This document shows positions 1 to 5,395 of a stretch of 5,395 bases of DNA, piece after piece; position 1 is the stretch's first letter; the number at the start of each line of letters is the position of its first letter. Source of the DNA: Gammaproteobacteria bacterium (GTDB taxonomy: Bacteria > Pseudomonadota > Gammaproteobacteria > Xanthomonadales > Xanthomonadaceae); contig JAHEBG010000100.1 in NCBI GenBank assembly GCA_024642445.1, positions 1 to 5,395 on the forward strand. Reading direction: 5' to 3'. Both the position numbers and the translations under genes were made by a program. Under the pieces are notes generated by a model. That model was not told the DNA's origin and searched no databases. It saw only the letters and a list, made by a program, of their open reading frames with translations.

Positions 1-438
1 AAACTCACCCGCTGGCCATTGGGCCAGTGGGTTTTTTCCAAAGCGGTGTGTTTCAAAGCGCCTTACTTCGGCAGCATCTCACCACGCATTACGCGTCTGG
101 AAAGCGGCCGTTGCGAAGCGATTATTAAAGACCGTCGTGCCGTGCATAACCATATCGGCACGGTGCATGCCATTGCCTTGTGCAATCTGGCCGAACTGTG
201 TGCTGGCGTAATGACTGACGCCAGTCTGCCGAAAGACATGCGCTGGATCCCGAAAGGCATGACGGTTTCCTATCTGAAACGCGCCAAGGGCCAAATGCAT
301 GCCACCGCAACCCCGATGATCCCGATTGCGAGTACTGAAACCGGGTACGATTTGCCGGTGAATGTGGATGTGTTGGACAGTACTGGCGATAAAGTATTCC
401 ATGCCGAAATCCGGATGTGGCTGACGCCAAAACGCTGA
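1..438 (+). CDS. DUF4442 / hotdog-fold domain protein, 5'-truncated by window edge
   Basis: The last 145 codons of a small soluble protein, open from base 1 and ending in TGA at 436-438. The sequence resembles the DUF4442 (YiiD C-terminal-like) branch of the hotdog fold, whose relatives are thioesterases or acyl-binding proteins. The most telling stretch is NHIGTVHAIALCNLAEL at residues 50-66 of the fragment, which fits the central hotdog helix, followed by RWIPKGMTV (81-89) and a closing beta-strand region ending EIRMWLTPKR. Family members are, from memory, about 150-160 residues, so perhaps 5-20 N-terminal residues and the start codon lie to the left of the window. A TTG at 19-21 could be read as a start, but the in-frame residues before it (KLTRWP) also fit the family, so I take the frame as open from base 1. 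The substrate is unknown and no catalytic residue can be assigned confidently. The gene faces the transporter gene tail to tail across 19 bp. An unusual hairpin with a T-run lies within its first 40 bases. Confidence 0.85.
   Translation, partial: KLTRWPLGQWVFSKAVCFKAPYFGSISPRITRLESGRCEAIIKDRRAVHNHIGTVHAIALCNLAELCAGVMTDASLPKDMRWIPKGMTVSYLKRAKGQMHATATPMIPIASTETGYDLPVNVDVLDSTGDKVFHAEIRMWLTPKR
7..37 (+). terminator. Intrinsic-terminator-like hairpin lying inside a coding frame
   Basis: Bases 7-17 pair with 22-32 in an unbroken 11-bp stem (ten Watson-Crick pairs and one G-T wobble) around the 4-base loop ATTG. The stem runs straight into six T's at 32-37. This is the textbook shape of a Rho-independent terminator on the + strand. 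However, it lies inside the open frame of the hotdog protein, and its translation (TRWPLGQWVFSK) looks like genuine family sequence. It may therefore be a chance product of codon use, an attenuator, or the terminator of an upstream gene if the true start of the hotdog protein is further right. The structure is directly visible; its activity is not. Confidence 0.35.
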
Positions 439-457
439 ACCTATGGCTGGATTACGG

Positions 458-1774
458 CTACTGGGTTTCGTCCGGCAATAGTTTCTGCTCGCGCACTACA
501 CGCCAGGCACCGAAAGTCATGGCACTGGCAATCAATACGCCCGCGCCGAATACCGCACTTGATCCGAACGCCGACAACAGTTTGTGTACCCAAACGAAGG
601 TCAAATCGCCACCCCGGTAAAACACGGTATCGATGGCGGTACCCGCCTTGTAGCGCCACTCCCTGCCAACTCGGGTGTACAGGGTTTCACGCGCCGGCTT
701 GGCCAGTGAAAACTCACTGGAACGGGTAACCACCTGCACAATCGCCACCATCATGGGCAATGGCGAGGCGGAAAGGATGGAGAACCCAAGAATGATGGCA
801 GCCCCGGGAATGAGCAATGCCGGTGCTATGCCGAAGCGAGACAGCAGTGAACGCGTGAATAACAACTGTATCAACAATGTCAGCGAATTGACCGCCAGAT
901 CCAACGTGGCGAAATAATTGGCGCGCGCTTCCGGCGTACTGAAATGCGAACGTGCGATGGCGTTCTGTTCGTTGTACAGCAACGTGCCCACACCAACGCC
1001 CATAAACACCATGATTGCCAGCCAACGCAACAAGGGTTCGCGCATCACCAGTTTCAGTCCGGCCAGGATTTCACCGCCCATTGGAATCTCACCGCTGACC
1101 AGACGACTATCACGTTCGCGTGCCACGGCCCAGACCCTGAGCCGGAAAATGCAAAACACGCAGATGGAAAACAGAAAAGCAGATACCAGCATCATATTGG
1201 CGATACCCACCGATTCCACCAGGGTCTTGGTCAGCAATGGTCCCAGAAATGCACCGATTGTTCCCGCAGCACCGATATAGCCGTAATATTGCTTGGCTTG
1301 TACGTTGGAAAATACATCCGCCATGAAGCTCCAGAACACCGCCACCGCAAACAGGTTGAATACCGTTATCCACAAAATGAACGCCAAGCCGCGGCCGGCG
1401 ATGCCGCTGTCGAACATCAGATAGAACAGCAGCAAGGTCGCTATGAAAAACGTATAGATGGTAGGCAGGAAAACCCGGCGCGGAAACCGGCTGACCAACC
1501 AGCCGTAGACCGGCTGCAGCAACACCATGAGAATAAACACCAGCGTGAATATCGCCTGCAAGGTGAAATCGAACAGAGCAACGCCACGGTCGGCAAAAAA
1601 CGCAATCATTGAGGGCGGAAATATGGCTTCCACATCGGTTGAGGCGGCCATTGCCTCTCTTACCGGGCGTAGCACGTAATAGCCACTCAGCAGGCAGAAA
1701 AAATAAATGAAGGACCACAGCAGTGCCGGTGTTTGGCGGTTGTGTTTCCACAGCTCAGAGAAATACTTGGTCAT
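458..1774 (-). CDS. Twelve-helix MFS-type transporter, NTP/NDP-exchanger-like group
   Basis: A complete 438-residue inner-membrane protein with about twelve hydrophobic helices. Approximate positions are 17-36, 68-90, 102-121, 129-151, 164-184, 192-211, 250-268, 288-308, 317-337, 339-358, 378-396 and 404-424, with a longer polar loop at 211-248 between the two halves. The motifs YYVLRPVRE (32-40), the loop segment GLKLVMREPLLR (239-250) and KPARETLYTRV followed by YKAGTAIDTVFYRGGD (359-390) recall bacterial relatives of the ATP/ADP translocase (TlcC/NTT) family that are usually labelled MFS or NTP/NDP exchange transporter. An MFS motif-A-like loop, GWLVSRFPRR (91-100), follows helix 2. The substrate cannot be read from the sequence, and nucleotide exchange is not demonstrated for these short free-living homologues. 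The ATG at 1774-1772 is preceded by AAGG (1785-1782) at seven bases, a modest ribosome binding site. The gene is divergent from the GMC oxidoreductase and ends 19 bp from the hotdog gene. Confidence 0.85.
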   Translation of the reverse strand: MTKYFSELWKHNRQTPALLWSFIYFFCLLSGYYVLRPVREAMAASTDVEAIFPPSMIAFFADRGVALFDFTLQAIFTLVFILMVLLQPVYGWLVSRFPRRVFLPTIYTFFIATLLLFYLMFDSGIAGRGLAFILWITVFNLFAVAVFWSFMADVFSNVQAKQYYGYIGAAGTIGAFLGPLLTKTLVESVGIANMMLVSAFLFSICVFCIFRLRVWAVARERDSRLVSGEIPMGGEILAGLKLVMREPLLRWLAIMVFMGVGVGTLLYNEQNAIARSHFSTPEARANYFATLDLAVNSLTLLIQLLFTRSLLSRFGIAPALLIPGAAIILGFSILSASPLPMMVAIVQVVTRSSEFSLAKPARETLYTRVGREWRYKAGTAIDTVFYRGGDLTFVWVHKLLSAFGSSAVFGAGVLIASAMTFGAWRVVREQKLLPDETQ

Positions 1775-1836
1775 GCAGTGGCCTTGTCGACATTGCCTTA
1801 TTAAATCACAGACCTATGGGCTTGCGTGGCCGACAT

Positions 1837-1852
1837 TAGAGCAACTGCTCTA
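1837..1852. repeat. Perfect 7+7 bp inverted repeat, candidate operator
   Basis: TAGAGCA, a 2-base spacer (AC), then TGCTCTA: both arms match perfectly and the symmetry stops at the flanking bases. The size and compactness suit a binding site for a homodimeric helix-turn-helix regulator. I do not recognise it as the consensus of a named regulator. It lies 46 bp upstream of the GMC start codon and 63 bp upstream of the transporter start codon, so one bound protein could influence both genes. Confidence 0.45.
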
Positions 1853-1866
1853 TGCTGCAGGCATAG
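1850..1866. repeat. 6+6 bp inverted repeat overlapping the first
   Basis: CTATGC, a 5-base spacer (TGCAG), then GCATAG. The left arm shares three bases with the right arm of the 1837-1852 repeat, so two proteins could not easily occupy both sites at once, or the two could form alternative RNA hairpins if transcribed. It could be an operator half or chance, and a 6-bp arm is weaker evidence than the neighbouring repeat. Confidence 0.3.
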
Positions 1867-1871
1867 TCTGC

Positions 1872-1886
1872 TAATAATCATCATTA
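1872..1886. repeat. AT-rich imperfect palindrome next to GMC start
   Basis: TAATAATCATCATTA is centred on base 1879, with six matching pairs and one mismatch. It lies 11 bp before the GMC ATG and overlaps the best -10 candidate for that gene, so a protein bound here would block transcription. The low complexity makes chance symmetry plausible. Confidence 0.25.
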
Positions 1887-1897
1887 AAAGATCAAAT

Positions 1898-3484
1898 ATG
1901 TACGATTACATCATTGTTGGGGCCGGTTCGGCCGGTTGCGTTCTGGCCAACCGCCTGAGCGAGAACCCCGAAGTGCGCGTGCTTCTGCTAGAGGCTGGCT
2001 CAAGCGATTGGAATCCACTGGTGCATATGCCTGCAGGTATCGCGCAACTGGTCGGTCAAAAAGGCGTGAACTGGGATTACAGTACGGCGCCGGAGCCGGC
2101 ATTGCAAAATCGTAGCCTTTGGTGGCCACGCGGCAAAGTGCTGGGCGGTTCCAGCTCGATCAATGCCATGTGCTACATCCGTGGCCATGCCAAGGATTAT
2201 GACGAATGGGCAGCCATGGGCTGCGAGGGCTGGGATTGGCAATCGGTATTGCCGTATTTCCGTAAATCCGAAAGCAATACCCGTGGCAGCAATGCATGGC
2301 ACGGCGATGAAGGCCCCTTGAGCGTTTCCGACCCGCGTTACCTCAACCCGCTTACCCCTGTGTTTCTGGAGGCCGCAGAGCAAGCCGGGCTGAGCGCTAC
2401 CGACGACTTCAACGGTGCCAGCCAGCAAGGTTTTGGCCTATACCAAACCACCACCCGGGAAGGCCAGCGCTGCTCCAGCGCCAAAGCCTATTTGAAGCCT
2501 GTGCGTGCCCGCAAAAATCTCACCGTCATCACCAAGGCCATGGCCTCACGCGTAGTATTCGAAGGCGACCGCGCCAGTGCCGTGGTGTACACCGTGGCCG
2601 GCAAAGGTGGCTTCTGCGAAGCCGCGTCGAAGGAAGTCATACTGTGCGGCGGCAGCATCAATTCGCCGCAGTTGTTGATGTTGTCGGGCATAGGGCCTGC
2701 CGCATCATTGCAACAACTCGGCATTGATGTCATTCAAGACCTTCCGGGCGTGGGCGGCAACCTTCAAGACCATTTGGATACCTGTGTTCTGCAACGCAGC
2801 ACGCAATCCATTACCTACGACAGCACCAACCAAGTGCTCGCCGGCATTCAGTTCCTGCTGTTCAAGCAGGGCCCCGGCACCAGCAATGTGGCAGAATCCG
2901 GTGGCTTCTGGCGTACCGCTCTGGCAGAAGACGAGCGGCCCGATATTCAATTCCATTTCGTTCCGGCACAACTCGACGACCATGGCCGTAACAAGTTGCC
3001 TGGATCGGGATACACCCTGCACGCCTGTTTCCTGCGGCCGAAAAGCCGCGGTCGCTTGCATCTGGTCAGTACCAACGTACAGCATAAACCGCGCATCGAA
3101 GCCGGATACCTATCAGATGCCGAAGGCTTTGATATGAAAGTCATGATTGAGGCCGTTAAACTGTCACGGAAGATCCTGTCGCAACCGGTGTTCGATAGCT
3201 TTCGGGAAAAAGAGCTGTTTCCCGGCGAGCAGGTACAAAGTGATGCCGAACTCACTGAATTCGTGCGTGAGAAAGCCGAATCCATCTACCATCCGGTGGG
3301 CACCTGCAAAATGGGGGCCGCGAACGACCCCGATGCGGTGGTAGACAGCTATTGTCGGGTGAAAGGCGTACGCGGCTTACGCGTGGTGGATGCCTCGGTA
3401 ATGCCGAAGCTGATTGGTGGCAACACCAACGCGCCAACAATCATGATTGCCGAGCGCGTGGCAGACCTAATTCGCGGCAGCTAA
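1898..3484 (+). CDS. GMC-family FAD-dependent alcohol dehydrogenase, AlkJ-like
   Basis: A complete 528-residue flavoprotein of the glucose-methanol-choline family, which oxidises an alcohol to an aldehyde using FAD. The N-terminal dinucleotide-binding motif GAGSAG is at residues 8-13, with an acidic residue in LLEAG (30-34) to hold the ribose. GMC signature 1 spans about 78-101 (RGKVLGGSSSINAM) and signature 2 is GGSINSPQLLMLSGIGP (251-267). The catalytic histidine is probably His465 in IYHPVGTC, with Asn511 in GGNTNAP as its partner, as in choline oxidase. Segments such as TSNVAESGGF (328-337), QFHFVP and LRPKSRGR resemble Pseudomonas AlkJ, a membrane-associated quinone-linked alcohol dehydrogenase, more than BetA. 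No signal peptide or NAD-dependent domain is visible. An in-frame GTG at 1826 exists, but the ATG at 1898 is chosen because the conserved MYDYIIVGAG begins there and the earlier stretch contains the palindromes. The Shine-Dalgarno is weak (AAAAG, seven bases upstream). The true substrate is unknown; choline dehydrogenase is the main alternative label. Confidence 0.9.
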   Translation: MYDYIIVGAGSAGCVLANRLSENPEVRVLLLEAGSSDWNPLVHMPAGIAQLVGQKGVNWDYSTAPEPALQNRSLWWPRGKVLGGSSSINAMCYIRGHAKDYDEWAAMGCEGWDWQSVLPYFRKSESNTRGSNAWHGDEGPLSVSDPRYLNPLTPVFLEAAEQAGLSATDDFNGASQQGFGLYQTTTREGQRCSSAKAYLKPVRARKNLTVITKAMASRVVFEGDRASAVVYTVAGKGGFCEAASKEVILCGGSINSPQLLMLSGIGPAASLQQLGIDVIQDLPGVGGNLQDHLDTCVLQRSTQSITYDSTNQVLAGIQFLLFKQGPGTSNVAESGGFWRTALAEDERPDIQFHFVPAQLDDHGRNKLPGSGYTLHACFLRPKSRGRLHLVSTNVQHKPRIEAGYLSDAEGFDMKVMIEAVKLSRKILSQPVFDSFREKELFPGEQVQSDAELTEFVREKAESIYHPVGTCKMGAANDPDAVVDSYCRVKGVRGLRVVDASVMPKLIGGNTNAPTIMIAERVADLIRGS

Positions 3485-3485
3485 G

Positions 3486-4616
3486 TCACCGCGTATCTGA
3501 AATCTCGATGCCGTCCATGCCCTGCGAAAGGGTACTGGCGTCACCGCCTTGAGCCAACTTGATTTTCAGGCGCACTTCGTTGCTGGAATCCGCGAAGCGA
3601 AGCGCGTCTTCATAGCTGATATCGCCCGATTGGTACAACTCAAACAAGCTCTGGTCGAAGGTTTTCATGCCCAGCAGCGTCGATTCCTTCATCACTTCCT
3701 TGAGCCTGTTGACTTCGCCGTCGCGGATGTAATCCTGTACCAACGGTGTGCCCAACAGGATTTCCATGGCCACACGGCGCTCTTTGCCATCGGGCGTAGG
3801 GATCAGTTGTTGCGCGATGATGCCCTTGAGATTCAACGACAGATCCATCAGCAGCTGGCCACGGCGTTCTTCCGGGAAGAAGTTGATGATCCGGTCGAGC
3901 GCCTGGTTGGCGTTGTTGGCGTGCAAGGTACAGAACACCAGGTGGCCGGTCTCGGCGAACACAATGGCATGGTCCATGCCTTCGCGGGTCCGCACTTCGC
4001 CGATCATGATGACATCGGGTGCTTGCCGCAGGGTGTTCTTCAGTGCGTTTTCCCAGCTATCGGTATCTATGCCCACTTCGCGCTGGGTGATAATGCAGCC
4101 TTCGTGCTTGTGCACGAATTCAATCGGGTCTTCGATAGTAATGATATGGCCGGTGGAATTCAGATTCCGGTAACCGATCATGGCCGCCAAGGTAGTGGAT
4201 TTACCGGTACCGGTGGCGCCTACGCAGATGATGATGCCGCGCTTGGTCATTGACAGAGACTTCAGAATAACCGGAAGACTCAATTCCTCGATGGTGGGAA
4301 TTTTGGTTTCAATACGACGCAATACCATGCCGACCTGATTGCGTTGGTAAAAGCAGCTGACCCGGAAGCGGCCGACGCCGGCAGCACCGATGGCGAAATT
4401 GCATTCGTGGGTTTTCTCAAATTCTTCGCGCTGCGATGGACTCATCACATTCAAAACCATTTCACGGCTTTGCTGTGGGGTCAAAGGGCTTTGGGTAATA
4501 TGCGAAACTTTGCCCTGCACCTTCATTGAAGGCGGAACACCGGCGGTGATGAAAAGATCGGAGGCCTTTTTATGGGCCATCAGTTTCAGGAACGAAGTGA
4601 AATCAATACTGCTCAT
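3486..4616 (-). CDS. pilU: PilU, type IVa pilus retraction ATPase (PilT paralogue)
   Basis: A complete 376-residue cytoplasmic hexameric ATPase of the PilT/VirB11 secretion-ATPase superfamily, close to the usual PilU length. PilU assists PilT in pilus retraction at the base of the type IVa pilus machine. An N-terminal PAS-like region covers about 1-110. The RecA-like motor follows, with Walker A GATGTGKST (133-141), Asp box ITIEDPIEFVH (159-169), Walker B VIMIGEVR with Glu207 as the likely catalytic acid, and His box HLVFCTLHANNA (225-236). Where PilT carries AIRNLIRE, this protein has LVQDYIRD (292-299), and it has a longer acidic, low-complexity tail after about 340; both support PilU over a second PilT. 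The ATG at 4616-4614 follows a consensus AGGAGG at seven bases. It sits 18 bp downstream of pilT, so the two are probably co-transcribed. Its TGA is one base from the stop of the convergent GMC gene. Confidence 0.95.
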   Translation of the reverse strand: MSSIDFTSFLKLMAHKKASDLFITAGVPPSMKVQGKVSHITQSPLTPQQSREMVLNVMSPSQREEFEKTHECNFAIGAAGVGRFRVSCFYQRNQVGMVLRRIETKIPTIEELSLPVILKSLSMTKRGIIICVGATGTGKSTTLAAMIGYRNLNSTGHIITIEDPIEFVHKHEGCIITQREVGIDTDSWENALKNTLRQAPDVIMIGEVRTREGMDHAIVFAETGHLVFCTLHANNANQALDRIINFFPEERRGQLLMDLSLNLKGIIAQQLIPTPDGKERRVAMEILLGTPLVQDYIRDGEVNRLKEVMKESTLLGMKTFDQSLFELYQSGDISYEDALRFADSSNEVRLKIKLAQGGDASTLSQGMDGIEISDTR

Positions 4617-4623
4617 GACAGTG

Positions 4624-4629
4624 CCTCCT
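4624..4629 (-). promoter_or_regulatory. Consensus Shine-Dalgarno of pilU
   Basis: On the minus strand this reads AGGAGG, seven bases ahead of the pilU ATG, inside the 18-bp gap after the pilT TAA. It is much the strongest ribosome binding site in the window and fixes the pilU start. It implies that pilU is translated by fresh initiation rather than by coupling through overlapping stop and start codons. Confidence 0.8.
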
Positions 4630-4634
4630 GCAAA

Positions 4635-5395
4635 TTATTCGAACAACTTCTTGTCTTTGGCGTAATCCCAGGCCTGATTCTTGGCAATCTGGCCTTTCTT
4701 GACCAATTCCAGCAGGCATTGATCCAAGGTCTGCATGCCGGAAGCCTGACCGGTCTGGATGGAAGAATACATCTGCGCCACTTTGTCTTCACGGATCAAG
4801 TTACGGATTGCCGGTGTGGCCACCATGATTTCATGCGCAGCCATACGGCCACCGCCCACTTTCTTCAACAGGCTCTGTGAAATGACGGCCCGCAGGGATT
4901 CGGAAAGCATCGAACGAACCATGCCTTTTTCCGCGGCCGGGAACACGTCGATGATACGGTCGATGGTTTTGGCTGCCGAGCTGGTGTGCAGGGTGCCGAA
5001 CACCAGATGTCCGGTTTCGGCGGCAGTCAACGCCAATCGGATGGTTTCCAGATCGCGCATCTCGCCAACCAGAATGTAATCGGGATCTTCACGCAATGCC
5101 GAACGCAGGGACGCCTCGAAGCCATGGGTATCGCGGTGCACTTCGCGTTGGTTGACCAGGCACTTCTGCGAGGTATGTACGAATTCGATCGGGTCTTCAA
5201 TGGTGAGAATATGACCGAATTCGGTTTTGTTGATCTGATCGACCATGGCGGCCAGAGTGGTCGACTTGCCGGAGCCGGTAGGGCCGGTGACCAGAATCAG
5301 GCCCTGAGGTTGCTCGATGAGGTCACGGAATATCTTCGGGCACCCAAGCTCATCCAGTGAAAGTATCTGGCTGGGAATGGTACGGAACACCGCCG
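4635..5395 (-). CDS. pilT: PilT, type IVa pilus retraction ATPase, N-terminus beyond window
   Basis: The C-terminal 252 or so residues of PilT; the frame stays open to the right edge. A GTG at 5390-5388 is an internal valine, because the upstream codon reads alanine and AVFRTIP is a conserved internal PilT segment. From the usual length of about 344, roughly 90-95 residues (most of the PAS-like domain) lie outside. Counting from that valine, the motor shows Walker A GPTGSGKST (36-44, bases 5259-5285), Asp box LTIEDPIEFVH (62-72), Walker B ILVGEMR (106-112), and His box HLVFGTLHTSSA (128-139). AIRNLIRE (194-201, bases 4788-4811) is the element linked to retraction in PilT. All motifs are intact, so the enzyme should be active. 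It powers pilus depolymerisation for twitching motility and DNA uptake. The promoter is outside the window. It ends in TAA 18 bp before pilU. Confidence 0.95.
   Translation of the reverse strand, partial: AVFRTIPSQILSLDELGCPKIFRDLIEQPQGLILVTGPTGSGKSTTLAAMVDQINKTEFGHILTIEDPIEFVHTSQKCLVNQREVHRDTHGFEASLRSALREDPDYILVGEMRDLETIRLALTAAETGHLVFGTLHTSSAAKTIDRIIDVFPAAEKGMVRSMLSESLRAVISQSLLKKVGGGRMAAHEIMVATPAIRNLIREDKVAQMYSSIQTGQASGMQTLDQCLLELVKKGQIAKNQAWDYAKDKKLFE

Larger units (their letters stand above)
1775..1897. promoter_or_regulatory. Divergent intergenic control region between transporter and GMC genes
   Basis: This 123-bp stretch must hold the 5' signals of both divergent genes, since neither has another gene directly upstream on its strand. 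It contains three adjacent inverted repeats between 1837 and 1886 (listed separately). I could not find a convincing sigma-70 pair in either direction. TAATAAT at 1872-1878 could be a -10 for the GMC gene, and TTTAAT read on the minus strand around 1801-1806 could be a -10 for the transporter, but neither has a recognisable TTGACA-like -35 at 16-18 bp. That would suit activator-dependent or weak promoters. The GMC leader just before the ATG is A-rich with no good Shine-Dalgarno. Confidence 0.55.

Noticed and set aside
703..720. Perfect 7-bp inverted repeat (CCAGTGA-AAAC-TCACTGG) inside the transporter gene
   Set aside because: It lies in codons for a plausible conserved SSEFSLAKP segment, has no following T-run on either strand, and a stem this short can arise by chance in a gene of this size.
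944..1612. A 222-codon open frame on the + strand opposite the transporter
   Set aside because: It is a His/Gln-rich shadow of the membrane-protein gene, with no recognisable domain and no ribosome binding site.
1826..1897. N-terminal extension of the GMC protein from an upstream GTG
   Set aside because: The extra 24 residues resemble nothing in the family, the region contains the palindromes, and the conserved FAD-binding start aligns with the ATG at 1898.
3414..3429. 6-bp hairpin with a GCAA tetraloop (TTGGTG-GCAA-CACCAA) near the end of the GMC gene, considered as a terminator
   Set aside because: It encodes the conserved IGGNTNAP catalytic segment, and there is no T-run after it in either direction.
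4197..4215. Palindrome ACCGGTACCGGT within pilU, considered as an operator
   Set aside because: It falls exactly on the codons of the Walker A glycine/threonine repeat, which explains the symmetry.
3549..4253. A 234-codon open frame on the + strand opposite pilU
   Set aside because: It lies wholly antisense to a clear PilU sequence, and its composition is what GC-skewed codon use of the real gene produces on the other strand. I see no family resemblance or convincing ribosome binding site.
4635..5390. Complete 251-residue ATPase starting at the GTG near the right edge
   Set aside because: The frame continues upstream, and the valine there is part of the conserved internal AVFRTIP segment of PilT, so the gene is simply cut by the window.

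Overview
The window carries five protein-coding genes on about 5.4 kb, packed almost end to end and alternating in strand. It looks like ordinary chromosome of a free-living gammaproteobacterium. The reasons are a PilT–PilU pair that closely resembles the Pseudomonas/Xanthomonas type, a GMC alcohol dehydrogenase close to AlkJ of Pseudomonas, and a moderately high G+C coding style. A Xanthomonadales-like or related lineage is a reasonable guess, but it rests on protein resemblance only. I see no tRNA, rRNA, CRISPR array, insertion sequence, phage gene or attachment site.

Layout, left to right. (1) The 3' part of a DUF4442 hotdog-fold protein gene (+ strand, cut by the left edge). (2) Convergent to it, 19 bp away, a 438-residue twelve-helix transporter of the MFS / NTP-NDP-exchanger-like group (- strand). 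(3) A 123-bp divergent intergenic region, the only real non-coding stretch, holding three closely stacked inverted repeats. (4) A complete 528-residue FAD-dependent GMC oxidoreductase, AlkJ-like (+ strand). (5) Convergent to it with one base between the two stop codons, pilU (- strand). (6) pilT, upstream of pilU and co-oriented, 18 bp apart and cut by the right edge.

Functionally there are two stories. PilT and PilU are the paired retraction motors of type IVa pili (twitching motility, surface sensing, DNA uptake), and the 18-bp gap with a consensus ribosome binding site for pilU suggests one transcript. The transporter and the GMC dehydrogenase share a divergent control region, so they may be co-regulated, but nothing else links their biochemistry. 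The hotdog protein probably belongs to acyl-CoA/thioester chemistry.

I did not find a convincing new biological system here. The best leads are a terminator-like hairpin inside the reading frame of the hotdog gene, the palindrome cluster between the divergent genes, the 1-bp convergent junction at pilU, and the divergence of PilU from PilT at the retraction-linked AIRNLIRE motif.
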